Shown in pieces: positions 25,877 to 36,573 of a stretch of 64,000 bases of DNA. The notes beneath the pieces are model-generated. The model saw nothing but the letters and a program-made list of their open reading frames with translations. It was not told where the DNA came from and ran no database searches. The stretch comes from Hydrogenispora sp. (GTDB lineage Bacteria; Bacillota; UBA4882; UBA10575): positions 1 to 64,000 of the forward strand of contig DUQQ01000023.1 of NCBI GenBank assembly GCA_012837705.1, given 5' to 3'. Numbering within the stretch: the stretch's first letter is position 1; every line of letters begins with the position of its first letter. A program made the translations under genes and the position numbers.

Positions 25877-26135
25877 AAATTCCATAATTACTTCGAGGAT
25901 CGGGTGAAGTAGGAACCGGTACCGACGGCAGAGAGCCGGTGGTTGGTGCAAACCGGTGCGGCCGTTTCTGAAGTTACCCCCGGGAGAACGAAAACTTGAA
26001 CCTGCCGACGGCAGCAGTAGGGTTTTCCGGCGTCAGTCGTTAACAAAAAGAGTGGCCATTGCCCTACGGGAATGGCAATTAGGGTGGTACCGCGAGTAAC
26101 CTCTCGTCCCTTCCGGGACGGGAGGTTTTATTTTT
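25877..26135 (+). promoter_or_regulatory. T-box riboswitch controlling tyrS
   Basis: Leader RNA that binds uncharged tRNA and allows read-through into tyrS. The conserved T-box AGGGTGGTACCGCG lies at 26081-26094. It is followed by a terminator (AACCTCTCGTCCC, 26098-26110, with GGGACGGGAGGTT, 26115-26127, then a T-rich run). Stem I features (AGAGAG-type bulge, apical GGTGCAAACC) occur at 25930-25955. A TAC triplet at 25975-25977 could be the Tyr specifier, but I could not verify its position by folding. Confidence 0.92.
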
Positions 26136-26153
26136 ACGGGGAGGTAGTGAGTT

Positions 26154-27383
26154 TTGACAAACGCATTGGATCTTTTAAAGGAAAGGGGTTTCTTTAAACA
26201 AGTTACCCATGAAGATGAGCTCCGCCAAACCCTGGCGACGACGGAAGTTACAGGATATGTGGGTTTTGATCCGACTGCCGATAGCCTGCATGTCGGCCAT
26301 TTGATGGGGATTATGGGTCTGGCTCACCTCCAAAGGGCCGGTCACCGACCGGTAGCGTTAGTCGGAGGCGGTACGGTTATGATCGGTGATCCGAGCGGCC
26401 GGACGGAACTGCGGCAGATGCTTTCGGTCGAAGTGATCAAGCAGAATGCGGATCGGATCAAAAATCAACTGAGCCAGTACCTTGATTTCGAAAGTGACCG
26501 GGCTTTACTGGTCAATAACGCCGACTGGATTCTTTCCTTAAATTATATTGAGTTTTTGCGGGAGATCGGGTCCCAGTTTTCGGTGAATCGGATGTTGACC
26601 GCCGAGTGCTTCCGGTCCCGGTTGGAGCGGGGGCTTTCGTTTATCGAATTTAACTACATGTTGTTGCAAGCTTACGACTTTTTAGTTTTACACCGGGAAT
26701 ATGGCTGTACTTTGCAGATGGGCGGCGATGACCAATGGTCGAATATCCTGGCGGGGACCGATCTGATTCGGCGGTTGGAAGGAAAAGAAGCTTTCGGTTT
26801 AACGTGGCCGTTGTTGACGACGGCCAGTGGTAAGAAGATGGGCAAGACCGAAGCTGGGGCGGTATGGCTTGATCCCGCAAAAACCACACCCTTCGACTTT
26901 TATCAATACTGGCGGAATACCCACGATGATGACGTAGGACGCTTTTTAGCCTGCTTTACTTTCCTGCCAATGGATGAGGTGAGAAGGCTTGGTGCCTTAC
27001 GCGACCGGGAGATCAATGAAGCCAAAAAGATCTTGGCCTTTGAAGTAACCAAGCTGGCCCATGGTGAGGAAGAAGCCCGGAAGGCGCAAGAGACGGCTGA
27101 GCGTCTGTTTGCGGACGGGGGCCAGGGCGGCGCGGCTGTGCCCGTAACTAAGCTGGAAGGGGCTGCCTATCCCGAAGGGATTTCCCTCCTCGACCTCTTG
27201 GTCCAGACGGGATTGGTCTCTTCCAAAAAGGAAGGGCGGCGTTTGATTGACCAAGGAGGACTCCAGCTTGACCAAAAACCCGTTACCGAAGTGGGCATGG
27301 TGATTCAACCCCAGGATTACCAGGAGTCCGGTTTACTTTTGCAAAAAGGGAAGAAAGTCTTCCATAAAGTGGAGTTCAATTAG
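26154..27383 (+). CDS. tyrS: Tyrosyl-tRNA synthetase
   Basis: Class I synthetase of 409 residues. HIGH-like HVGH at residues 46-49, KMSKS-like KMGKT at 228-232, the tyrosine pocket YMLLQAYDF and QMGGDDQWSN, and a C-terminal S4 RNA-binding domain (ISLLDLLVQTGLVSSKKEGRRLI). TTG 26154 follows GGGGAGG (26139-26144) by about 9 nt, and no in-frame ATG or GTG is better placed. It is controlled by the T-box leader directly upstream. Its terminator overlaps the stop codon. Confidence 0.96.
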   Translation: MTNALDLLKERGFFKQVTHEDELRQTLATTEVTGYVGFDPTADSLHVGHLMGIMGLAHLQRAGHRPVALVGGGTVMIGDPSGRTELRQMLSVEVIKQNADRIKNQLSQYLDFESDRALLVNNADWILSLNYIEFLREIGSQFSVNRMLTAECFRSRLERGLSFIEFNYMLLQAYDFLVLHREYGCTLQMGGDDQWSNILAGTDLIRRLEGKEAFGLTWPLLTTASGKKMGKTEAGAVWLDPAKTTPFDFYQYWRNTHDDDVGRFLACFTFLPMDEVRRLGALRDREINEAKKILAFEVTKLAHGEEEARKAQETAERLFADGGQGGAAVPVTKLEGAAYPEGISLLDLLVQTGLVSSKKEGRRLIDQGGLQLDQKPVTEVGMVIQPQDYQESGLLLQKGKKVFHKVEFN

Positions 27384-27409
27384 GGGCCGAATGGTCCCTA
27401 ATTTTTTCT
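27379..27409 (+). terminator. Intrinsic terminator overlapping the tyrS stop codon
   Basis: AATTAGGG (27379-27386) pairs with CCCTAATT (27396-27403), followed by TTTTC. The TAG stop of tyrS is inside the 5' arm. Confidence 0.75.
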
Positions 27410-27469
27410 ACGAACAAAAGGATGTTCCGTAAGAATGTGGAATTAAAAAAGAAAGGAGGGATTACTCTA

Positions 27470-29590
27470 ATGAGAAGAACCTGGGGTGTTTTCTTTTTTT
27501 GTTTAATGCTACTATTAACTATGCTTTCCCCCCTTGTCGCGCAAGCCAATAGCGATCTCCTGAATTATCTACCTCTCGGCGCCAATATTATCCAGTGTTT
27601 TGCCTTAGCCGAGTTTGATCCGGATGCGGATGGCGAGTATCTGGTGCTTTATACGCTCAAGGATAATTACGCCCTCACGTTGCTTGACCTGATTGATGGG
27701 CGTTACCAAGAGGTCTACTACGTGAACCTTGGGAAGGGGAATAGTAAGACCGGAGGAAAAATGAAATTCGGTGAGACCGGTTATTCCTACCGGATCCTCC
27801 ATCTTGATGACTTGGATGGCGACGGGATCCTGGAATTTTGGACCATCTTTCAACCGGAAGGTTCGTCGTATGCCGAGTTAACAATGCATAAATACAAAAA
27901 CAACTGTTATATCGCGGTGTTTACCGCCCGGGGTCAGTATGACCTCCAGTTTATGGACTATGGAGGTCAATTTGTCGTTCATGAAGTGAATTATCTGGAC
28001 GGTAAAACCAACAGCGATCTATTGACGGTGACTAGCCGCGTGTGGGATCTGCGGGATCACCGCTTGAAAGGCGGGGATGAAGCCTATCAGATGACCAGGG
28101 AGGACTACCGGCATTTTTCCTACTCCCGGCAGCGCCCGGTACTGTTTGGACCGGAAGCCAAGAAAGAGCGGACCGCCTTGTGTTGGGGTAATGCCTTAAA
28201 CAAACTGGCCGAGATCCCCTCTGGCGAAAGGGCGATCCTTCCGCTGCTGCCCGGTAACGCCAATCTGCTCGAGTGGGAATCGAATCAGGCTCTGGATGAT
28301 GATATCGATGAAGAGTATGTCTTTACATACTTGGTTCCTTCTGCGGACAGTCCCAGCAAAATTTTGATCCAAGCGGCTATGGCCGATTGGGATTTTGAAC
28401 GGTGCCGTTTCCGTTTGGTGCCGTTACCATTTCAAGCCTACGGCCGGGCCCGTGACCAGGAAGGTTACTTGTATAAATCGGTTTATATTTTACCGGGTAA
28501 CGGCCTGAACCACCTGGCGTTTTTAGGCAACGGCCTTGAACTGCCCTCCTTAAAACTGAGCATTTTGAACAATAACGGTCTCTTTTTGGAGGAAGCAGCC
28601 GTCTTTAACGCCAATTGGCATCTGCAGTTTCTGGAGAAATATGAGAAGCGGACCCTTAGCTATCAGGTGATCACCGCCGATCTGGATAAGGGGACCGGGT
28701 TGTTGAAGACAAAGGTCTATACCGCCTACCCGGAAGGGGCTTATCATGAGTTTGGGCCTTTTGTGCCGCGTGGGGAAGAAGTGCTGTCGACCAGGAGTTA
28801 TAAGGAACGTTATTACCATATTGAGGAGCCGGTCTGGTGCGATGGTGGTTATGACTACCTGCTTTTTAGGACCTTTCATGAGAAGATTAATCCTTTTGCC
28901 AACCGTTTACCTGACGCCAATTTCTCCGGATCACTGACCGATTATATTTTCAAATACTTAACTCCTTTTCGGATCCACCATTGGGTGGTGCGCGATTTGG
29001 ATAAAGACGGCAAGGAAGAGGCGTTACTGTTGATGCGGACCGATGATGACCTCTGGGGGTGGCCCGAATACCGGGTTGGCCTCTTACGCCAAGAGAACGG
29101 ATGGATACAACTGCAAGAGCTTGGTCCGGTCTTCTCCAATCTGGGGGAAGAGGAACCGGCCAGTGGGGTTTATCTTGCCGATATTCTGGAAGGCCGGGAG
29201 TCGGAGATTATCTTTCTCCACCGCGAGTATGACCTAAGAACAAGAAGCAGGAAGCTTCGGTTGGAGATCTATGCCAAACAAGGTCCTGCTTGGAAACGGG
29301 CCCATGAGATTGATTTGGTCTACGATGACCTGCGGCTTTGTATGAACAATGGGGAACTTTGGCTTTATGGATTTGCGCGGGAAGGACAGAATAACGTCGA
29401 AGGAACCGTTTATGGTTTTGAGTGGCGGAATGGTCGCTTTAACTACCAACAAAGAAATAATGTTCCCCAGTTCAGTGCCTTTTTAGACAACCTTTCCCCG
29501 CGGCGGACCGACTTTTTACGCCCGGAATACATGGTCTTTCCTCCCGTAGCTGAGCGCTTGGTAGGAACAGATCCCCTTAACCACCAGTAA
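27470..29590 (+). CDS. Secreted protein with Asp-rich FG-GAP/VCBS-like repeats
   Basis: About 706 residues, exported by a signal peptide (RRTWGVFFFCLMLLLTML, cleavage near AQANS). The mature part contains spaced Asp-rich loops such as DLDGDGILEFW, DPDADGEYLVL, DLDKDGKEEALLLM and DDDIDEEYVFTYL, each between beta strands, like calcium-binding FG-GAP or VCBS blades of a propeller. No catalytic motif is seen. ATG 27470 follows AAAGGAGG (27452-27459); the longer open frame adds a basic stretch without function. It is a single gene after tyrS, possibly a surface or spore-stage envelope protein, function unknown. Confidence 0.7.
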   Translation: MRRTWGVFFFCLMLLLTMLSPLVAQANSDLLNYLPLGANIIQCFALAEFDPDADGEYLVLYTLKDNYALTLLDLIDGRYQEVYYVNLGKGNSKTGGKMKFGETGYSYRILHLDDLDGDGILEFWTIFQPEGSSYAELTMHKYKNNCYIAVFTARGQYDLQFMDYGGQFVVHEVNYLDGKTNSDLLTVTSRVWDLRDHRLKGGDEAYQMTREDYRHFSYSRQRPVLFGPEAKKERTALCWGNALNKLAEIPSGERAILPLLPGNANLLEWESNQALDDDIDEEYVFTYLVPSADSPSKILIQAAMADWDFERCRFRLVPLPFQAYGRARDQEGYLYKSVYILPGNGLNHLAFLGNGLELPSLKLSILNNNGLFLEEAAVFNANWHLQFLEKYEKRTLSYQVITADLDKGTGLLKTKVYTAYPEGAYHEFGPFVPRGEEVLSTRSYKERYYHIEEPVWCDGGYDYLLFRTFHEKINPFANRLPDANFSGSLTDYIFKYLTPFRIHHWVVRDLDKDGKEEALLLMRTDDDLWGWPEYRVGLLRQENGWIQLQELGPVFSNLGEEEPASGVYLADILEGRESEIIFLHREYDLRTRSRKLRLEIYAKQGPAWKRAHEIDLVYDDLRLCMNNGELWLYGFAREGQNNVEGTVYGFEWRNGRFNYQQRNNVPQFSAFLDNLSPRRTDFLRPEYMVFPPVAERLVGTDPLNHQ

Positions 29591-29644
29591 GATAACGAAG
29601 GGCGTTTCCGGTGTGGAAAAACTGGACGGCGGAACGGAGGAGGG

Positions 29645-30082
29645 ATGAACCTGGCTTACCGATTGGTCGGGGTTGGTTTATGGCTTCTTTTTCTTCTGAT
29701 TGTTCCGCGGCGGCAGTGGCGTGCGCTATATCCAACCCTTCTTTTCACGGCCTTACTGGCGATCGTTGCTGATCTGCTGGGGGTGGTATATGGCCAATGG
29801 GAATACATCGGGCCGACGACTGGCGGGTTGAGTCTTTGGTCGGATTTAGGTTTTGCCCCCCCACAAGGGGGGCTTGCCGTTTATATATCGAAACGTTACC
29901 CCCGTTGGACCTGGTTGAACTGGTTCTTTTGGATTGGCGCGAACGGCTTGGGGGAATGGCTCTTTGTACAGTGGGGCTTAATCCGCTACCACCAATGGAC
30001 GACTTTCAAAGCCAGCCTTTTCTATATCCCCTTTTTTGCCCTGATCTATCTTCAGGAACGGTGGTGGCGGCTCGAAGGTTAA
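29645..30082 (+). CDS. CBO0543-like membrane protein
   Basis: 145 residues with about four membrane helices and many Trp/Tyr residues (GQWEYIGPTTGG, WTWLNWFFWIGANGLGEW). It resembles the small CBO0543-type multipass proteins of spore-forming Bacillota, whose function is unknown. GGAGGAGGG precedes ATG 29645. It lies 54 bp after the secreted repeat protein gene and may share its transcript. An alternative is a generic small membrane protein. Confidence 0.6.
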   Translation: MNLAYRLVGVGLWLLFLLIVPRRQWRALYPTLLFTALLAIVADLLGVVYGQWEYIGPTTGGLSLWSDLGFAPPQGGLAVYISKRYPRWTWLNWFFWIGANGLGEWLFVQWGLIRYHQWTTFKASLFYIPFFALIYLQERWWRLEG

Positions 30083-30231
30083 TTAAAGCCGCAGCTAGGG
30101 TCGTGTTGTGGCTTGGAGAGGTAAAAGAAGGGCTTTTCTGGCGGAGAAGCCAATGGACAACAAATAGAGATAGGGCTACCGAAACGTGACCTCAGGATGA
30201 AAGGTTGCGGATTTACGAATGGAGAATAGGG

Positions 30232-31131
30232 ATGATGAATGAGGAAATCAGGGAGATTAATAAACAACAAGGGGAGCCAGCGGCGACCGGGACTTTGTAT
30301 TTAGTGACCACACCCATCGGCAATCTGGAGGATTTAACTCCCCGGGCGGCCCGGATCTTAGAGGAAGTGGATTTAATCGCGGCCGAGGATACCCGGCACA
30401 CCAGAAAGCTCCTGGCCTACCTTGGGATCCAGCAGCGGATCATCAGCTATTACCGGGAGAAGGAACAGGAAAGAGCCGAAATGCTGCTCAAGCATCTGCA
30501 CAACGGGGAGAATATCGCGGTGGTAAGTGATGCGGGGACCCCGGGGCTTTCCGATCCCGGTACCGTTCTGGTGGCGGAAGCGGTGGCGGCTGGAATTCGG
30601 GTCGTTCCAGTTCCGGGGGTGTCGGCTTGTCTAGCTGCCCTGGTGGCTTCGGGATTACCGACCCACCGTTTTGTCTTTGAAGGTTTTTTGCCCCGGAAAC
30701 CAAAGGAAAAAAAAGCCCGCTTGAACGCGCTGGCTGACGAAGAAAGGACGATCGTTCTTTATGAAGCCCCCCACCGTTTAACCGAAACCCTCCGGCTTCT
30801 CGCCCAGGAATTGGGTCCGGAGCGGCCAGTGGTGATTGCCCGGGAATTAACGAAAAAATTCGAAGAATTCTGGCGGGGCGCGCTGGCGGAAGCGGTCCGG
30901 GTCTGGTCGGCCCGGGAGGTAAGAGGAGAATTTACACTGGTACTGGCGGGACGGTCCCCGGAAGCAAAGGAAGAGCCGGAGGCGGCTGATTATGAACGTT
31001 TTTGCCAAGAAGTACGTGCGCGCTGTGAGGCTGGGGAGAAAGCCTCCGCTGTGATTCGCGACATTGCTCAGCGCGAAAGCCTTTCACGGAGCGCCCTTTA
31101 TCAGTACTACCAAAAAAGAAAAGGGGATTAA
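30232..31131 (+). CDS. rsmI: 16S rRNA (cytidine1402-2'-O)-methyltransferase
   Basis: Methylates C1402 of 16S rRNA in the P-site region. About 300 residues with the tetrapyrrole-methylase-like fold: GTLYLVTTPIGNLEDLTPRA, the VDLIAAEDTRHTRKLL, SDAGTPGLSDPG and LYEAPHRL motifs. A C-terminal region with a helix-turn-helix-like end (SLSRSALYQYYQKRKG) matches the RsmI tail. The ATG pair at 30232/30235 follows GGAG at 30221-30224; the upstream TTG is unlikely. In Bacillus this gene (yabC) is next to abrB, as here. Confidence 0.95.
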   Translation: MMNEEIREINKQQGEPAATGTLYLVTTPIGNLEDLTPRAARILEEVDLIAAEDTRHTRKLLAYLGIQQRIISYYREKEQERAEMLLKHLHNGENIAVVSDAGTPGLSDPGTVLVAEAVAAGIRVVPVPGVSACLAALVASGLPTHRFVFEGFLPRKPKEKKARLNALADEERTIVLYEAPHRLTETLRLLAQELGPERPVVIARELTKKFEEFWRGALAEAVRVWSAREVRGEFTLVLAGRSPEAKEEPEAADYERFCQEVRARCEAGEKASAVIRDIAQRESLSRSALYQYYQKRKGD

Positions 31132-31147
31132 CTCCCCCTTCTTTCCC
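31119..31147 (+). terminator. Weak hairpin after rsmI
   Basis: AAGGGG and CCCCTT pair around ATTAACTC across the rsmI stop, followed by CTTTCCC. The T-tract is poor, so function is uncertain. Confidence 0.35.
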
Positions 31148-31198
31148 GAAACAGGTAATCGAACATCTGAATTTAAAGGATTATGGAAAAGGATGGCT

Positions 31199-31447
31199 TT
31201 AGGAGACCACTTTCATTGCATCCAAACAATCCTGGCAGATGTTTTTTTCCTTGAAATTCCGGACATTTTCGGCATTGCCGCAGAAGATACAGGCTGGTTC
31301 ATATTTCTTGAGGATGATCCTCTCCCCGTCGACGTAAATCTCTAAAGCATCCTTCTCTTCGATGCGAAGGGTGCGGCGTAATTCGATGGGAATCACAACC
31401 CGTCCTAACTCATCTACCTTACGGACGATTCCGGTGGATTTCATCAT
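31199..31447 (-). CDS. abrB: AbrB-family transition-state regulator with C-terminal cysteine motif
   Basis: 82 residues. The N-terminal SpoVT/AbrB swapped-hairpin domain (GIVRKVDELGRVVIPIELRR, about 5-50) binds DNA. The C-terminal part has four Cys as CIFCGNA and CQDCLDA, a likely zinc-binding pair of knuckles that Bacillus AbrB lacks. It probably represses post-exponential genes. A good sigma-A promoter and Spo0A-box-like sites lie upstream. GGAGG is 8 nt from the first ATG. Position between rsmI and metG matches the Bacillus order. Confidence 0.9.
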   Translation of the reverse strand: MMKSTGIVRKVDELGRVVIPIELRRTLRIEEKDALEIYVDGERIILKKYEPACIFCGNAENVRNFKEKNICQDCLDAMKVVS

Positions 31448-31463
31448 GACTTATTCCTCCTTT

Positions 31464-31480
31464 TCCGATAAGTTTCGACA
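31464..31480 (-). promoter_or_regulatory. Tandem Spo0A-box-like sites downstream of the abrB start point
   Basis: On the minus strand, TGTCGAA (31480-31474) matches the 0A-box core and TATCGGA starts exactly 10 bp further (31470-31464, 5 of 7). They lie about +9 to +26 from the predicted transcription start, like the repressing sites at Bacillus abrB. Confidence 0.65.
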
Positions 31481-31495
31481 TTCAACTACAAGGTA

Positions 31496-31524
31496 ATTGT
31501 ACCTTAATTTCCAGACTAAGTCAA
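31496..31524 (-). promoter_or_regulatory. Sigma-A promoter of abrB
   Basis: Minus-strand TTGACT (31524-31519) and TACAAT (31501-31496) are separated by 17 bp. Confidence 0.8.
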
Positions 31525-31571
31525 TGGTGGGAATAATTAATTTGGGAATTTTTATCAAAACGGCTTAAAAC

Positions 31572-31600
31572 TTGACAAACCGGTTGACAATAGGTATTAA
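31572..31600 (+). promoter_or_regulatory. Promoter of the metG T-box transcript
   Basis: TTGACA (31572-31577) with TATTAA (31595-31600), spacing 17 bp. A second TTGACA occurs at 31584-31589, which could pair with TACTAG at 31605-31610. The true start may use either. Confidence 0.6.
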
Positions 31601-31614
31601 TAGATACTAGATGA

Positions 31615-34626
<3,012 letters not shown>

Positions 34627-34679
34627 GGCTTTATCGAAAGCGTACGACGAGCAATGAGCAACAAGAGTGGAGGCAGCGA

Positions 34680-35273
34680 ATGGGGAATACATTTGTTTAT
34701 CCGATCGAAGATCGTCTTTATATCAATCTTACCAACCGGTGTCCGAACCGTTGTGTCTTTTGTATTCGCAATACCGAGCAAGGGGTCGGGTATGACTTGT
34801 GGTTAGACCGGGAACCGTCGGTGGCGGAGGTACTGACGGCGGCGGGTGATGTCTCGGCTTACCGGGAAGTTGTCTTCTGTGGATACGGCGAACCCTTACT
34901 CCGTTGGGAAGTGGTTGTTGGTGTCGCCCGCGCCCTTAAAGAACGTTATGGAGTACCGATCCGGATTAACACCAATGGTTTGGCCGAGGCGGTACTGGGA
35001 CGTCCGATCTTGCCTCAGTTGGAAGGTTTAGTGGATGTAATTTCAATTAGCTTAAATGCGGCTGATGCCGCCATGTATGAGCGTTTGTGCCATTCCGATC
35101 TGGGGTCGGAGGCCTATCCGGCTTTGCTCCGCTTTATTCGGGACAGTAAGTCGTATATACCGCGGGTGGTCGTGTCGGTGGTGGCGATCCCGAATTTCGA
35201 TCCGGAACCTGCTAGGGAAATGGCACGCGAGCTCGGCGTTGAACTGCGTATTCGCCCCTACCAAGCCGAATAG
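34680..35273 (+). CDS. TatD-associated radical SAM protein
   Basis: 197 residues with the radical SAM motif CPNRCVFC (C-x3-C-x2-C) at about residues 21-28. GYGEPLLRWE matches the SAM-binding GGEP-like motif, and TNGLAEA follows. The length and the position directly after tatD match the group of radical SAM proteins annotated as TatD-associated. Its reaction is unknown; the auxiliary cluster domain is absent. GGAGG at 34669-34673 is 6 nt from the ATG. Confidence 0.88.
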   Translation: MGNTFVYPIEDRLYINLTNRCPNRCVFCIRNTEQGVGYDLWLDREPSVAEVLTAAGDVSAYREVVFCGYGEPLLRWEVVVGVARALKERYGVPIRINTNGLAEAVLGRPILPQLEGLVDVISISLNAADAAMYERLCHSDLGSEAYPALLRFIRDSKSYIPRVVVSVVAIPNFDPEPAREMARELGVELRIRPYQAE

Positions 35274-35345
35274 TTTATGGTTATTCCTCCCGCATATTTC
35301 CAGCAGGAAACGAATGGCCGCGGACGGAATAGATTAGAAACAGAA

Positions 35346-35386
35346 CCAGCTTTAAGCAGAAGGTTCGCCTTGAGCTGGCCTTTTTA
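35346..35386 (+). terminator. Terminator after the radical SAM gene
   Basis: CCAGCT and AAG pair with CTT and AGCTGG around a hairpin loop, followed by CCTTTTT (35379-35385). Confidence 0.7.
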
Positions 35387-35419
35387 TGTACTGAACGGCC
35401 TTTGGTAGGAGGGATAATT

Positions 35420-36451
35420 TTGCAGGCGCGGAGGTTGTGGGCGAACGGGTGGCATATACCCTTCCAGGATAGTACTTATTGGGTAAACTTCCTGGCGGTA
35501 CTGGTCTTTTTGGTGTTACTTTTCTATGCGTGGCGAACGCAGACGATCACGGTGACCGTGGATGGTGCGCAGTTTAAACTGACGACGGCGGCACCTACCG
35601 TCGAAACGGCGTTGACCAAAGCCGGAATTGTCATCGACTATGGTGATGAGGTCTCCCCTGGTTTAGAGGCAAGGGTGCGGGAAGGGATGGATATTGCGAT
35701 CCAGCGCGGAGTCAAATTTGTGATTGAGGCTGATGGACAAGTAGTGGAGGCCCGGATGCCTCCGGTCACAGTGGCTGAAGCGCTCCAGCGGGCCGGGATC
35801 AGTCTCGGTACAGCCGACCGCCTTTCTTTGTCCGCTGACGCTCAGGTTTGGGAAGGATTGCGCCTGAAAGTGACACGGGTGACGACGGAGCGCTTGACCA
35901 TTGAAACGAAGATCAACCCGGCGGTGACCTATATTAACGATGCTAATTTGGACAAAGGGAAACAGCGCGTTGTTAGGCAGGGGGAAGCCGGAGTCCTAGC
36001 GCGAGATTACACGGTGGTTTATGAGAACGGACAAGAGGTGGACCGGCAGCTCACCGGGGAACGGGTGGTGAAACCGGCCGTGAAAAAAGTGATCGCCCGG
36101 GGAACCCGGCCAGTGGTTCGCACTGCGACCGTGGGCCGGGGACAGACGATCCGTTATACTGATGTGTTAACCATGGAAGCGACGGCCTACGAGCCCGGCC
36201 CCCAATCCTGCGGGATCTATGCTGATGGTTATACGTACACGGGGAAAAAAGCGACCTACGGGATTGCTGCAGTAGACCCGAAAGTAATCCCGCTCGGGAC
36301 GAAACTCTATATCGAAGGGTACGGTTTTGCCGCCGCCGAGGATATCGGCTCAGCGATTAAAGGAAACCGGATCGATGTCTGTTATGATACTGTTCGTGAG
36401 GCTTTACTGTGGGGCCGGAAGCGCGTAAAAGTTTATATTTTGGCGCCATGA
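35420..36451 (+). CDS. YabE-like cell-wall protein (DUF348-G5-3D)
   Basis: About 343 residues. One N-terminal membrane helix (about 24-40) anchors an extracellular part with two DUF348 repeats (about 45-155: TVTVDGAQFKLTT and EADGQVVEARMPPVTV), a G5 domain (about 155-235) and a C-terminal 3D domain. The 3D domain (TMEATAYEPGPQSCG, AAVDPKVIPLGTKLYIEGYG, DIGSAIKGNRIDVC) carries the three conserved Asp residues of peptidoglycan lytic transglycosylases. The protein probably acts like Bacillus YabE or resuscitation factors in remodelling peptidoglycan. TTG 35420 follows AGGAGGG by about 7 nt. Confidence 0.9.
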   Translation: MQARRLWANGWHIPFQDSTYWVNFLAVLVFLVLLFYAWRTQTITVTVDGAQFKLTTAAPTVETALTKAGIVIDYGDEVSPGLEARVREGMDIAIQRGVKFVIEADGQVVEARMPPVTVAEALQRAGISLGTADRLSLSADAQVWEGLRLKVTRVTTERLTIETKINPAVTYINDANLDKGKQRVVRQGEAGVLARDYTVVYENGQEVDRQLTGERVVKPAVKKVIARGTRPVVRTATVGRGQTIRYTDVLTMEATAYEPGPQSCGIYADGYTYTGKKATYGIAAVDPKVIPLGTKLYIEGYGFAAAEDIGSAIKGNRIDVCYDTVREALLWGRKRVKVYILAP

Positions 36452-36475
36452 GTTGGCGAGGGGATGATCCTCTAA

Positions 36476-36493
36476 GAAAAAACCGGTTTTTTC
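36476..36493. repeat. Perfect 18-bp palindrome after yabE
   Basis: GAAAAAACCGGTTTTTTC is fully self-complementary. The T-tract means it could act as a terminator in both directions, or be a binding site for the REC-GGDEF gene 80 bp downstream. A small GAGG/CCTC hairpin lies just before it. Confidence 0.6.
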
Positions 36494-36573
36494 CGGATAA
36501 GGAAGAGGAATAGGTTGCCTTTCGTCGAACCATTGAATACGGAGGGAAAGCGAGGGGAAGGAGCGAACTTTTG

